From positions 5,652,001 to 5,716,000 of the forward strand of contig CM077673.1 of NCBI GenBank assembly GCA_039707655.1: 64,000 nucleotides of DNA, written 5' to 3'. Origin of the DNA: Elymus sibiricus. Its lineage: Eukaryota > Streptophyta > Magnoliopsida > Poales > Poaceae. The notes beneath the pieces were generated by a model, which worked only from the letters and a program-made list of their open reading frames with translations, was not told the origin of the DNA and did not search any database. Shown piece by piece: positions 10,701 to 23,400 of the stretch; position 1 is the first letter of the stretch, and every line of letters begins with the position of its first letter. A program made the position numbers and the translations under genes.

Positions 10701-11973
10701 GCACCAAATTTGCGAGTTTTGACAAGGTCCCCGTAACCGGACCCCGAGCATCCCCAAATGTTGGGACGACCACAACAACCAAAAACAGTGAATAATAGCA
10801 TAGAAAACTGGTCAGACTGGACCAAATCTGCGAGTTCTGGGAGGTCCCCGTAAGCGGACCCCATGGTTCCCCGAACGTCTCGATTGTCCCAAGACCCAAA
10901 ATTAGTGAGTAATAGCATAGAAAACTGGCCGGAACAGACAAAATCTGCTAGTTTTGGCGAGGTCCCGGTAACCGATCCACGGGCTTCCCCGAATGTTCGG
11001 ACGACCACGACAACCAAAAAAACAGTGAATAATAGCATAGAAATCTGGTCAGAATGGACAAAATCTGCGAGTTTTGGTGAGGTCCCCGTAAGCGAACCCC
11101 GGGGTTCCCCGAACATTTGGATCGCCCCGGGACCCATAATCAGAGAGTAATAGCATAGAAAACTGGTAAGAATGGACCAAATCAGTGAGTTTTCGCGATG
11201 TCACCGTAACCGGTCCACGGGCTTCCCCGAACGTTCGGATGACCAAGACAACCAAAAAACAGTGAATAATAGCACAAAAAACTAGTAAGAATGGACCAAA
11301 TCTGCGAGTTTTGGCGAGGTCCCCGTAACCGGACCCCGGGCTTCCCCGAACGTTCGGACGACCACGACAACCAAAAAACAGTGAATAATAGCATAGAAAA
11401 CAGGTAAGAATGGACCAAATCTGCGAGTTTTGGCAAGGTCCCCGTAACCGGTCCCCGGGCATCCCCAAATGTTGGGACGACCACAACAACCAAAAACAGT
11501 GAATAATAGCATAGAAAACAGGTAAGAATGGACCAAATCTGCGAGTTTTGGCGAGGTCCCCGTAAACGGACCCCATGGTTCCCCGAACGTTTCGATCGTC
11601 CCGAGACCCAAAATCAGTGAGTAATAGCATAGAAAACTGGCCGGAAAAGACAAAATCTGCTAGTTTTGGCGAGGTCCCGGTAACCGGTCCACGGGCTTCC
11701 CCGAATGTTCGGACGGCCACGACAACCAAAAAAACAGTGAATAATAGCATAGAAATCTGGTCAGAATGGACAAAATCTGCGAGTTTTGGCGAGGTCCCCG
11801 TAAGCGGACCCCGGGGTTCCCCGAACATTTGGATCGCCCCGGGACCCATAATCAGAGAGTAATAGCATAGAAAACATGTAAGAATGGACCAAATCTGCGA
11901 GTTTTGGCGATGTCCCCGTAACCGGTCCACGGGCTTCCCCGAAAGTTCGGACGACCAAGACAACCTAAAAACA
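7705..11973 (+). repeat. Homogeneous run of 1423-bp 12-mers (three units)
   Basis: Units at 7705, 9128 and 10551 share a private 1-bp loss (CTGGGAGGTCC for CTGGCGAGGTCC in B'), GAACGTAAGGACG in F' and TTTTGACAAGG in A'. The units differ from each other at only a handful of positions that I could see. The B' deletion continues into the unit at 11974, which otherwise carries other markers (13-bp and 4-bp deletions), so the run appears to end inside that unit. Confidence 0.85.
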
Positions 11974-14565
11974 GTGAATAATAGAACAGGAAACTAGTAA
12001 GAATGGACCAAATCTGCGAGTTTTGGTGAGGTCCCCGTAACCGGACCCTGGGCTTCCCCGAACGTTCGGACGACCACGACAACCAAGAAACAGTGAATAA
12101 TAGCATAGAAAACTGGTAAGAATGCACCAAATTTGCGAGTTTTGACAAGGTCCCCGTAACCGGACCCCGAGCATCCCCAAATGTTGGGACGACCACAACA
12201 ACCAAAAACAGTGAATAATAGCATAGAAAACTGGTCAGACTGGACCAAATCTGCGAGTTCTGGGAGGTCCCCGTAAGCGGACCCCATGGTTCCCCGAACG
12301 TCTCGATCATCCCAAGACCCAAAATTAGTGAGTAATAGCATAGAAAACTGGCCGGAACAGACAAAATCTGCTAGTTTTGGCGAGGTCCCGGTAACCGGTC
12401 CACGGGCTTCCCCGAATTTCGGACGGCCACGACAACCAAAAAAACAGTGAATAATAGCATAGAAATCTGGTGAGAATGGACAAAATCTGCGAGTTTTGGC
12501 GAGGTCCCCGTAAGCGAACCCCGGGGTTCCCCGAACATTTGGATCGCCCCGGGACCCATAACCAGTGAGTAATAGCATAGAAAACAGGTAAGAATGGACC
12601 AAATCTGCGAGTTTTGGCGATGTCACCGTAACCGGTCCACAGGCTTCCCCGAACGTGCGGACGACCAAGACAACCAAAAAACAGTGAATAATAGCACAGA
12701 AAACTAGTAAGAATGGACCAAATCTGCGAGTTTTGGCGAGGTCCCCGTAACCGGACCCCGGGCTTCCCCGAACGTTCGGACGACCACGACAACCAAAAAA
12801 CAGTGAATAATAGCATAGAAAACTGGTAAGAATGGACCAAATCTGCGAGTTTTGGCAAGGTCCCCGGGCATCCCCAAATGTTGGGACGACCACAACAACC
12901 AAAAACAGTGAATAATAGCATAGAAAACAGGTAAGAATGGACCAAATCTGCGAGTTTTGGCGAGGTCCCCGTAAGCGGACCCCATGGTTCCCCGAACGTG
13001 TCGATCGTCCCGAGACCCAAAATCAGTGAGTGCATAGAAAACTGGCCGGAACAGACAAAATCTGCTAGTTTTGGCGAGGTCCCGGTAACCGGTCCACGGG
13101 CTTCCCCGAATGTTCGGACGGCCCCGACAACCAAAAAAACAGTGAATAATAGCATAGAAATCTGGTCAGAATGGACAAAATCTGCGAGTTTTGGCGAGGT
13201 CCCCGTAAGCGGACCCCGGGGTTCCCCGAACATTTGGATCGCCCCGGGACCCATAATCAGAGAGTAATAGCATAGAAAACAGGTAAGAATGGACCAAATC
13301 TGCGAGTTTTGGCGATGTCCCCGTAACCGGTCCACGGGCTTCCCCGAACGTTCGGACGACCAAGACAACCAAAAAACAGTGAATAATAGAACAGGAAACT
13401 AGTAAGAATGGACCAAATCTGCGAGTTTTGGTGAGGTCCCCGTAACCGGACCCTGGGCTTCCCCGAACGTTCGGACGACCACAACAACCAAAAAACAGTG
13501 AATAATAGCATAGAAAACTGGTAAGAATGCACCAAATTTGCGAGTTTTGGCAAGGTCCCCGTAACCGGACCCCGAGCATCCCCAAATGTTGGGACGACGA
13601 CAACAACCAAAAACTGTGAATAATAGCATAGAAAACTGGTCAGACTGGACCAAATCTGCGAGTTCTGGCGAGGTCCCCGTAAGCAGACCCCATGGTTCCC
13701 CGAACGTCTCGATCGTCCCAAGACCCAAAATCAGTGAGTAATAGCACAGAAAACTGGCCGGAACAGACAAAATATGCTAGTTTTGGCGAGGTCCCGGTAA
13801 CCGGTCCACGGGCTTCCCCGAATGTTCGGACGGCCACGACAACCAAAAAAACAGTGAATAATAGAATAGAAATCTGGTCAGAATGGACAAAATCTGCGAG
13901 TTTTGGCGAGGTCCCCGTAAGCGAACCCCGAGGTTCCCCGAACATTTGGATCGCCCCGGGACCCATAACCAGTGAGTAATAGCATAGAAAACAGGTAAGA
14001 ATGGACCAAATCTGCGAGTTTTGGCGATGTCACCGTAACCGGTCCACAGGCTTCCCCGAACGTGCGGACGACCAAGACAACCAAAAAACCGTGAATAATA
14101 GCACAAAAAACTAGTAAGAATGGACCAAATCTGCGAGTTTTGGCCAGGTCCCCGTAACCAGACGCCGGGCTTCCCCGAACGTTCGGACGACCACGACAAA
14201 CAAAAAACAGTGAATAATAGCACAGAAAACTGGTAAGAATGGACCAAATCTGTGAGTTTTGGCAAGGTCCCCGTAACCGGTCCCCGGGCATCCCCAAATG
14301 TTGGGACGACCACAACAACCAAAAACAGTGAATAATAGCATAGAAAACAGGTAAGAATGGACCAAATCTGCGAGTTTTGGCGAGGTCCCCGTAAACGGAC
14401 CCCATGGTTCCCCGAACGTTTCGATCGTCCCGAGACCCAAAATCAGTGAGTAATAGCATAGAAAACTGGCCGGAAAAGACAAAATCTGCTAGTTTTGGCG
14501 AGGTCCCGGTAACCGGTCCACGGGCTTCCCCGAATGTTCGGACGGCCACGACAACCAAAAAAACA

Positions 14566-14684
14566 GTGAATAATAGCATAGAAAATAGGTAAGAATTGAC
14601 CAAATCTGCGAGTTTTGGCGATGTCCCCGTAACCGGTCCACGGGCTTCCCCGAACGTTCGGACGACCACGACAACCAAAAAACA
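14566..14684 (+). repeat. D-to-E chimeric monomer marking deletion of one D
   Basis: The monomer starts like D (GTGAATAATAGCATAGAAA) but continues as E (TAGGTAAGAATTGACC, GGCGATGTCC). It therefore replaces one D plus one E with a single 119-bp monomer and shortens the unit by 118 bp. The same junction recurs in every 11-mer of this domain, near 16212, 18925, 21638, 24351 and 27063. It arose once and was amplified with the 23-mer. Confidence 0.85.
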
Positions 14685-15973
14685 GTGAATAATAGAACAG
14701 GAAACTAGTAAGAATGGACGAAATCTGCGAGTTTTGGTGAGGTCCCCGTAACCGGACCCTGGGCTTCCCCGAACGTTCGGACGACCACGACAACCAAAAA
14801 ACAGTGAATAATAGCATAGAAAACTGGTAAGAATGCACCAAATTTGCGAGTTTTGGCAAGGTCCCCGTAACTGGACCCCGAGCATCCCCAAATGTTGGGA
14901 CGACCACAACAACCAAAAACAGTGAATAATAGCATAGAAAACTGGTCAGACTGGACCAAATCTGCGAGTTCTGGCGAGGTCCCCGTAAGCGGACCCCATG
15001 GTTCCCCGAACGTCTCGATCGTCCCAAGACCCAAAATCAGTGAGTAATAGCATAGAAAACTGGCCGGAACAGACAAAATCTGCTAGTTTTGGCGAGGTCC
15101 CGGTAACCGGTCCACGGGCTTCCCTGAATGTTCGGACGGCCACGACAACCAAAAAAACAGTGAATAATAGCATAGAAATCTGGTCAGAATGGAAAAAATC
15201 TGCGAGTTTTGGCGAGGTCCCCGTAAGCGAACCCCGAGGTTCCCCGAACATTTGGATCGCCCCGGGACCCATAACCAGTGAGTAATAGCATAGAAAACAG
15301 GTAAGAATGGACCAAATCTGCGAGTTTTGGCGATGTCACCGTAACCGGTCCACAGGCTTCCCCGAACGTGCGGACGACCAAGACAACCAAAAAACAGTGA
15401 ATAATAGCACAGAAAACTAGTAAGAATGGACCAAATCTGCGAGTTTTGGCGAGGTCCCCGTAACCGGACCCCGGGCTTCCCCGAACGTTCGGACGACCAC
15501 GACAACCAAAAAAACAGTGAATAATAGCATAGAAAACTGGTAAGAATGGACCAAATCTGCGAGTTTTGGCAAGGTCCCCGGGCATCCCCAAATGTTGGGA
15601 CGACCAGAACAACCAAAAACAGTGAATAATAGCATAGAAAACAGGTAAGAATGGACCAAATCTGCGAGTTTTGGCGAGGTCCCCGTAAGCGGACCCCATG
15701 GTTCCCCGAACGTGTCGATCGTCCCGAGACCCAAAATCAGTGAGTGCATAGAAAACTAGCCGGAACAGACAAAATCTGCTAGTTTTGGCGAGGTCCCGGT
15801 AACCGGTCCACGGGCTTCCCCGAATGTTCGGACGGCCACGACAACCAAAAAAACAGTGAATAATAGCATAGAAATCTGGTCAGAATGGACAAAATCTGCG
15901 AGTTTTGGCGAGGTCCCCGTAAGCGGACCCCGGGGTTCCCCGAACATTTGGATCGCCCCGGGACCCATAATCA

Positions 15974-16091
15974 GAGAGTAATAGCATACAAAACAGGTAA
16001 GAATGGACCAAATCTGCGAGTTTTGGCGAGGTCCCCGTAAACGGACCCCATGGTTCCCCGAACGTTTCGATCGTCCCGAGACCCAAAATCA
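15974..16091 (+). repeat. E-to-B chimeric monomer at a nine-monomer deletion
   Basis: After D the sequence starts as E (GAGAGTAATAGCATAC) and switches to B (GGTCCCCGTAAACGG, CCATGG) within a tract that E and B share. The unit 14685-16330 is 1646 bp (14 monomers) instead of 2713 bp (23 monomers). Segments 14404-16049 and 16050-17695 match each other up to the next junction. This is an unequal exchange that dropped nine monomers yet kept the monomer register. Confidence 0.82.
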
Positions 16092-17737
16092 GTGAGTAAT
16101 AGCATAGAAAACTGGCCGGAAAAGACAAAATCTGCTAGTTTTGGCGAGGTCCCGGTAACCGGTCCACGGGCTTCCCCAAATGTTCGGACGGCCACGACAA
16201 CCAAAAAAACAGTGAATAATAGCATAGAAAATAGGTAAGAATTGACCAAATCTGCGAGTTTTGGCGATGTCCCCGTAACCGGTCCACGGGCTTCCCCGAA
16301 CGTTCGGACGACCACGACAACCAAAAAACAGTGAATAATAGAACAGGAAACTAGTAAGAATGGACGAAATCTGCGAGTTTTGGTGAGGTCCCCGTAACCG
16401 GACCCTGGGCTTCCCCGAACGTTCGGACGACCACGACAACCAAAAAACAGTGAATAATAGCATAGAAAACTGGTAAGAATGCACCAAATTTGCGAGTTTT
16501 GGCAAGGTCCCCGTAACTGGACCCCGAGCATCCCCAAATGTTGGGACGACCACAACAACCAAAAACAGTGAATAATAGCATAGAAAACTGGTCAGACTGG
16601 ACCAAATCTGCGAGTTCTGGCGAGGTCCCCGTAAGCGGACCCCATGGTTCCCCGAACGTCTCGATCGTCCCAAGACCCAAAATCAGTGAGTAATAGCATA
16701 GAAAACTGGCCGGAACAGACAAAATCTGCTAGTTTTGGCGAGGTCCCGGTAACCGGTCCACGGGCTTCCCTGAATGTTCGGACGGCCACGACAACCAAAA
16801 AAACAGTGAATAATAGCATAGAAATCTGGTCAGAATGGAAAAAATCTGCGAGTTTTGGCGAGGTCCCCGTAAGCGAACCCCGAGGTTCCCCGAACATTTG
16901 GATCGCCCCGGGACCCATAACCAGTGAGTAATAGCATAGAAAACAGGTAAGAATGGACCAAATCTGCGAGTTTTGGCGATGTCACCGTAACCGGTCCACA
17001 GGCTTCCCCGAACGTGCGGACGACCAAGACAACCAAAAAACAGTGAATAATAGCACAGAAAACTAGTAAGAATGGACCAAATCTGCGAGTTTTGGCGAGG
17101 TCCCCGTAACCGGACCCCGGGCTTCCCCGAACGTTCGGACGACCACGACAACCAAAAAACAGTGAATAATAGCATAGAAAACTGGTAAGAATGGACCAAA
17201 TCTGCGAGTTTTGGCAAGGTCCCCGGGCATCCCCAAATGTTGGGACGACCAGAACAACCAAAAACAGTGAATAATAGCATAGAAAACAGGTAAGAATGGA
17301 CCAAATCTGCGAGTTTTGGCGAGGTCCCCGTAAGCGGACCCCATGGTTCCCCGAACGTGTCGATCGTCCCGAGACCCAAAATCAGTGAGTGCATAGAAAA
17401 CTAGCCGGAACAGACAAAATCTGCTAGTTTTGGCGAGGTCCCGGTAACCGGTCCACGGGCTTCCCCGAATGTTCGGACGGCCACGACAACCAAAAAAACA
17501 GTGAATAATAGCATAGAAATCTGGTCAGAATGGACAAAATCTGTGAGTTTTGGCGAGGTCCCCGTAAGCGGACCCCGGGGTTCCCCGAACATTTGGATCG
17601 CCCCGGGACCCATAATCAGAGAGTAATAGCATAGAAAACAGGTAAGAATGGACCAAATCTGCGAGTTTTGGCGATGTCCCCGTAACCGGTCCACGGGCTT
17701 CCCCGAACGTTCGGACGACCAAGACAACCAAAAAACA

Positions 17738-20450
17738 GTGAATAATAGAACAGGAAACTAGTAAGAATGGACCAAATCTGCGAGTTTTGGTGAGGTCCCC
17801 GTAACCGGACCCTGGGTTTCCCCGAACGTTCGGAGGACCACGACAACCAAAAAACAGTGAATAATAGCATAGAAAACTGGTAAGAATGCACCAAATTTGC
17901 GAGTTTTGGCAAGGTCCCCGTAACCGGACCCCGAGCATCCCCAAATGTTGGGACGACGACAACAACCAAAAACTGTGAATAATAGCATAGAAAACTGGTC
18001 AGACTGGACCAAATCTGCGAGTTCTGGCGAGGTCCCCGTAAGCAGACCCCATGGTTCCCCGAACGTCTCGATCGTCCCAAGACCCAAAATCAGTGAGTAA
18101 TAGCATAGAAAACTGGCCGGAACAGACAAAATCTGCTAGTTTTGGCGAGGTCCCGGTAACCGGTCCACGGGCTTCCCCGAATGTTCGGACGGCCATGACA
18201 ACCAAAAAAACAGTGAATAATAGCATAGAAATCTGGTCAGAATGGACAAAATCTGCGAGTTTTGGCGAGGTCCCCGTAAGCGAACCCCGGGGTTCCCCGA
18301 ACATTTGGATCGCCCCGGGACCCATAATCAGAGAGTAATAGCATAGAAAACAGGTAAGAATGGACCAAATCTGCGAGTTTTGGCGATGTCACCGTAACCG
18401 GTCCACGGGCTTCCCCGAACGTTCGGACGACCAAGACAACCAAAAAACCGTGAATAATAGCACAAAAAACTAGTAAGAATGGACCAAATCTGCGAGTTTT
18501 GGCGAGGTCCCCGTAACCGGACGCCGGGCTTCCCCGAACGTTCGGACGACCACGACAAACAAAAAACAGTGAATAATAGCATAGAAAACTGGTAAGAATG
18601 GACCAAATCTGCGAGTTTTGGCAAGGTCCCCGTAACCGGTCCCCGGGCATCCCCAAATGTTGGGACGACCACAACAACCAAAAACAGTGAATAATAGCAT
18701 AGAAAACAGGTAAGAATGGACCAAATCTGCGAGTTTTGGCGAGGTCCCCGTAAACGGACCCCATGGTTCCCCGAACGTTTCGATCGTCCCGAGACCCAAA
18801 ATCAGTGAGTAATAGCATAGAAAACTGGCCGGAAAAGACAAAATCTGCTAGTTTTGGCGAGGTCCCGGTAACCGGTCCACGGGCTTCCCCGAATGTTCGG
18901 ACGGCCACGACAACCAAAAAAACAGTGAATAATAGCATAGAAAACAGGTAAGAATTGACCAAATCTGCGAGTTTTGGCGATGTCCCCGTAACCGGTCCAC
19001 GGGCTTCCCCGAACGTTCGGACGACCACGACAACCAAAAAACAGTGAATAATAGAACAGGAAACTAGTAAGAATGGACCAAATCTGCGAGTTTTGGTGAG
19101 GTCCCCGTAACCGGACCCTGGGCTTCCCCGAACGTTCGGACGACCACGACAACCAAAAAACAGTGAATAATAGCATAGAAAACTGTTAAGAATGCACCAA
19201 ATTTGCGAGTTTTGGCAAGGTCCCCGTAACTGGACCCCGAGCATCCCCAAATGTTGGGACGACCACAACAACCAAAAACAGTGAATAATAGCATAGAAAA
19301 CTGGTCAGACTGGACCAAATCTGCGAGTTCTGGCGAGGTCCCCGTAAGCGGACCCCATGGTTCCCCGAACGTCTCGATCGTCCCAAGACCCAAAATCAGT
19401 GAGTAATAGCATAGAAAACTGGCCGGAACAGACAAAATCTGCTAGTTTTGGCGAGGTCCCGGTAACCGGTCCACGGGCTTCCCCGAATGTTCGGACGGCC
19501 ACGACAACCAAAAAAACAGTGAATAATAGCATAGAAATCTGGTCAGAATGGAAAAAATCTGCGAGTTTTGGCGAGGTCCCCGTAAGCGAACCCCGAGGTT
19601 CCCCGAACATTTGGATCGCCCCGGGACCCATAACCAGTGAGTAATAGCATAGAAAACAGGTAAGAATGGACCAAATCTGCGAGTTTTGGCGATGTCACCG
19701 TAACCGGTCCAGAGGCTTCCCCGAACGTGCGGACGACCAAGACAACCAAAAAACAGTGAATAAGAGCACAGAAAACTAGTAAGAATGGACCAAATCTGCG
19801 AGTTTTGGCGAGGTCCCCGTAACCGGACCCCGGGCTTCCCCGAACGTTCGGACGACCACGACAACCAAAAAACAGTGAATAATAGCATAGAAAACTGGTA
19901 AGAATGGACCAAATCTGCGAGTTTTGGCAAGGTCCCCGGGCATCCCCAAATGTTGGGACGACCACAACAACCAAAAACAGTGAATAATAGCATAGAAAAC
20001 AGGTAAGAATGGACCAAATCTGCGAGTTTTGGCGAGGTCCCCGTAAGCGGACCCCATGGTTCCCCGAACGTGTCGATCGTCCCGAGACCCAAAATCAGTG
20101 AGTGCATAGAAAACTGGCCGGAACAGACAAAATCTGCTAGTTTTGGCGAGGTCCCGGTAACCGGTCCACGGGCTTCCCCGAATGTTCGGACGGCCACGAC
20201 AACCAAAAAAACAGTGAATAATAGCATAGAAATCTGGTCAGAATGGACAAAATCTGCGAGTTTTGGCGAGGTCCCCGTAAGCGGACCCCGGGGTTCCCCG
20301 AACATTTGGATCGCCCCGGGACCCATAATCAGAGAGTAATAGCATAGAAAACAGGTAAGAATGGACCAAATCTGCGAGTTTTGGCGATGTCCCCGTAACC
20401 GGTCCACGGGCTTCCCCGAACGTTCGGACGACCAAGACAACCAAAAAACA
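17738..20450 (+). repeat. Reference 23-mer HOR unit, 2713 bp
   Basis: The 11-mer 17738-19043 (F' A' B' C' D' E F A B C, then D/E chimera) is followed by the 12-mer 19044-20450, which has the 13-bp deletion near 19937 and the AATA loss near 20103. The next three units repeat it. Small private changes identify units, for example CCAGAGGC near 19711 and TAAGAGCAC near 19763 in this copy, versus CCACAGGC and TAATAGCAC in the others. Confidence 0.9.
20086..20201 (+). repeat. Type C monomer with 4-bp (AATA) deletion, representative
   Basis: GTGAGTGCATAG replaces GTGAGTAATAGCATAG at the start of C. The scar occurs near 13030, 15745, 17390, 20103, 22816, 25529 and 28241, always in the half-unit that also has the 13-bp A deletion. 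No flanking microhomology is obvious. It is a private marker of the 23-mer domain and of the 12-mer just before it. Confidence 0.85.
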
Positions 20451-23400
20451 GTGAATAATAGAACAGGAAACTAGTAAGAATGGACCAAATCTGCGAGTTT
20501 TGGTGAGGTCCCCGTAACCGGACCCTGGGCTTCCCCGAACGTTCGGAGGACCACGACAACCAAAAAACAGTGAATAATAGCATAGAAAACTGGTAAGAAT
20601 GCACCAAATTTGCGAGTTTTGGCAAGGTCCCCGTAACCGGACCCCGAGCATCCCCAAATGTTGGGACGACGACAACAACCAAAAACTGTGAATAATAGCA
20701 TAGAAAACTGGTCAGACTGGACCAAATCTGCGAGTTCTGGCGAGGTCCCCGTAAGCAGACCCCATGGTTCCCCGAACGTCTCGATCGTCCCAAGACCCAA
20801 AATCAGTGAGTAATAGCATAGAAAACTGGCCGGAACAGACAAAATCTGCTAGTTTTGGCGAGGTCCCGGTAACCGGTCCACGGGCTTCCCCGAATGTTCG
20901 GACGGCCATGACAACCAAAAAAACAGTGAATAATAGCATAGAAATCTGGTCAGAATGGACAAAATCTGCGAGTTTTGGCGAGGTCCCCGTAAGCGAACCC
21001 CGGGGTTCCCCGAACATTTGGATCGCCCCGGGACCCATAATCAGAGAGTAATAGCATAGAAAACAGGTAAGAATGGACCAAATCTGCGAGTTTTGGCGAT
21101 GTCACCGTAACCGGTCCACGGGCTTCCCCGAACGTTCGGACGACCAAGACAACCAAAAAACCGTGAATAATAGCACAAAAAACTAGTAAGAATGGACCAA
21201 ATCTGCGAGTTTTGGCGAGGTCCCCGTAACCGGACGCCGGGCTTCCCCGAACGTTCGGACGACCACGACAAACAAAAAACAGTGAATAATAGCATAGAAA
21301 ACTGGTAAGAATGGACCAAATCTGCGAGTTTTGGCAAGGTCCCCGTAACCGGTCCCCGGGCATCCCCAAATGTTGGGACGACCACAACAACCAAAAACAG
21401 TGAATAATAGCATAGAAAACAGGTAAGAATGGACCAAATCTGCGAGTTTTGGCGAGGTCCCCGTAAACGGACCCCATGGTTCCCCGAACGTTTCGATCGT
21501 CCCGAGACCCAAAATCAGTGAGTAATAGCATAGAAAACTGGCCGGAAAAGACAAAATCTGCTAGTTTTGGCGAGGTCCCGGTAACCGGTCCACGGGCTTC
21601 CCCGAATGTTCGGACGGCCACGACAACCAAAAAAACAGTGAATAATAGCATAGAAAACAGGTAAGAATTGACCAAATCTGCGAGTTTTGGCGATGTCCCC
21701 GTAACCGGTCCACGGGCTTCCCCGAACGTTCGGACGACCACGACAACCAAAAAACAGTGAATAATAGAACAGGAAACTAGTAAGAATGGACGAAATCTGC
21801 GAGTTTTGGTGAGGTCCCCGTAACCGGACCCTGGGCTTCCCCGAACGTTCGGACGACCACGACAACCAAAAAACAGTGAATAATAGCATAGAAAACTGTT
21901 AAGAATGCACCAAATTTGCGAGTTTTGGCAAGGTCCCCGTAACTGGACCCCGAGCATCCCCAAATGTTGGGACGACCACAACAACCAAAAACAGTGAATA
22001 ATAGCATAGAAAACTGGTCAGACTGGACCAAATCTGCGAGTTCTGGCGAGGTCCCCGTAAGCGGACCCCATGGTTCCCCGAACGTCTCGATCGTCCCAAG
22101 ACCCAAAATCAGTGAGTAATAGCATAGAAAACTGGCCGGAACAGACAAAATCTGCTAGTTTTGGCGAGGTCCCGGTAACCGGTCCACGGGCTTCCCCGAA
22201 TGTTCGGACGGCCACGACAACCAAAAAAACAGTGAATAATAGCATAGAAATCTGGTCAGAATGGAAAAAATCTGCGAGTTTTGGCGAGGTCCCCGTAAGC
22301 GAACCCCGAGGTTCCCCGAACATTTGGATCGCCCCGGGACCCATAACCAGTGAGTAATAGCATAGAAAACAGGTAAGAATGGACCAAATCTGCGAGTTTT
22401 GGCGATGTCACCGTAACCGGTCCACAGGCTTCCCCGAACGTGCGGACGACCAAGACAACCAAAAAACAGTGAATAATAGCACAGAAAACTAGTAAGAATG
22501 GACCAAATCTGCGAGTTTTGGCGAGGTCCCCGTAACCGGACCCCGGGCTTCCCCGAACGTTCGGACGACCACGACAACCAAAAAACAGTGAATAATAGCA
22601 TAGAAAACTGGTAAGAATGGACCAAATCTGCGAGTTTTGGCAAGGTCCCCGGGCATCCCCAAATGTTGGGACGACCACAACAACCAAAAACAGTGAATAA
22701 TAGCATAGAAAACAGGTAAGAATGGACCAAATCTGCGAGTTTTGGCGAGGTCCCCGTAAGCGGACCCCATGGTTCCCCGAACGTGTCGATCGTCCCGAGA
22801 CCCAAAATCAGTGAGTGCATAGAAAACTGGCCGGAACAGACAAAATCTGCTAGTTTTGGCGAGGTCCCGGTAACCGGTCCACGGGCTTCCCCGAATGTTC
22901 GGACGGCCACGACAACCAAAAAAACAGTGAATAATAGCATAGAAATCTGGTCAGAATGGACAAAATCTGCGAGTTTTGGCGAGGTCCCCGTAAGCGGACC
23001 CCGGGGTTCCCCGAACATTTGGATCGCCCCGGGACCCATAATCAGAGAGTAATAGCATAGAAAACAGGTAAGAATGGACCAAATCTGCGAGTTTTGGCGA
23101 TGTCCCCGTAACCGGTCCACGGGCTTCCCCGAACGTTCGGACGACCAAGACAACCAAAAAACAGTGAATAATAGAACAGGAAACTAGTAAGAATGGACCA
23201 AATCTGCGAGTTTTGGTGAGGTCCCCGTAACCGGACCCTGGGCTTCCCCGAACGTTCGGAGGACCACGACAACCAAAAAACAGTGAATAATAGCATAGAA
23301 AACTGGTAAGAATGCACCAAATTTGCGAGTTTTGGCAAGGTCCCCGTAACCGGACCCCGAGCATCCCCAAATGTTGGGACGACGACAACAACCAAAAACT

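Larger units (their letters stand above)
614..13378 (+). repeat. 12-mer HOR block (nine units, ~1.42 kb period)
   Basis: Twelve-monomer units start at 614, 2023, 3447, 4871, 6281, 7705, 9128, 10551 and 11974. Their lengths are 1409, 1424, 1424, 1410, 1424, 1423, 1423, 1423 and 1405 bp. Each unit starts with an F' monomer, recognised by GAACAGGAAACTAG, and has a second F with GCACAAAAAACTAG or GCACAGAAAACTAG in its middle. The shorter units are explained by small deletions: 2 bp near 653, 13 bp in the A monomer of units 614, 4871 and 11974, 1 bp in C' of units 4871 and 11974, 1 bp in B' of units from 7705 on, and 4 bp in C near 13030. The two halves of a unit are clearly diverged, while the same half in neighbouring units is nearly identical. 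This shows that the 12-mer, not the 6-mer, is the unit being homogenised. Confidence 0.93.
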
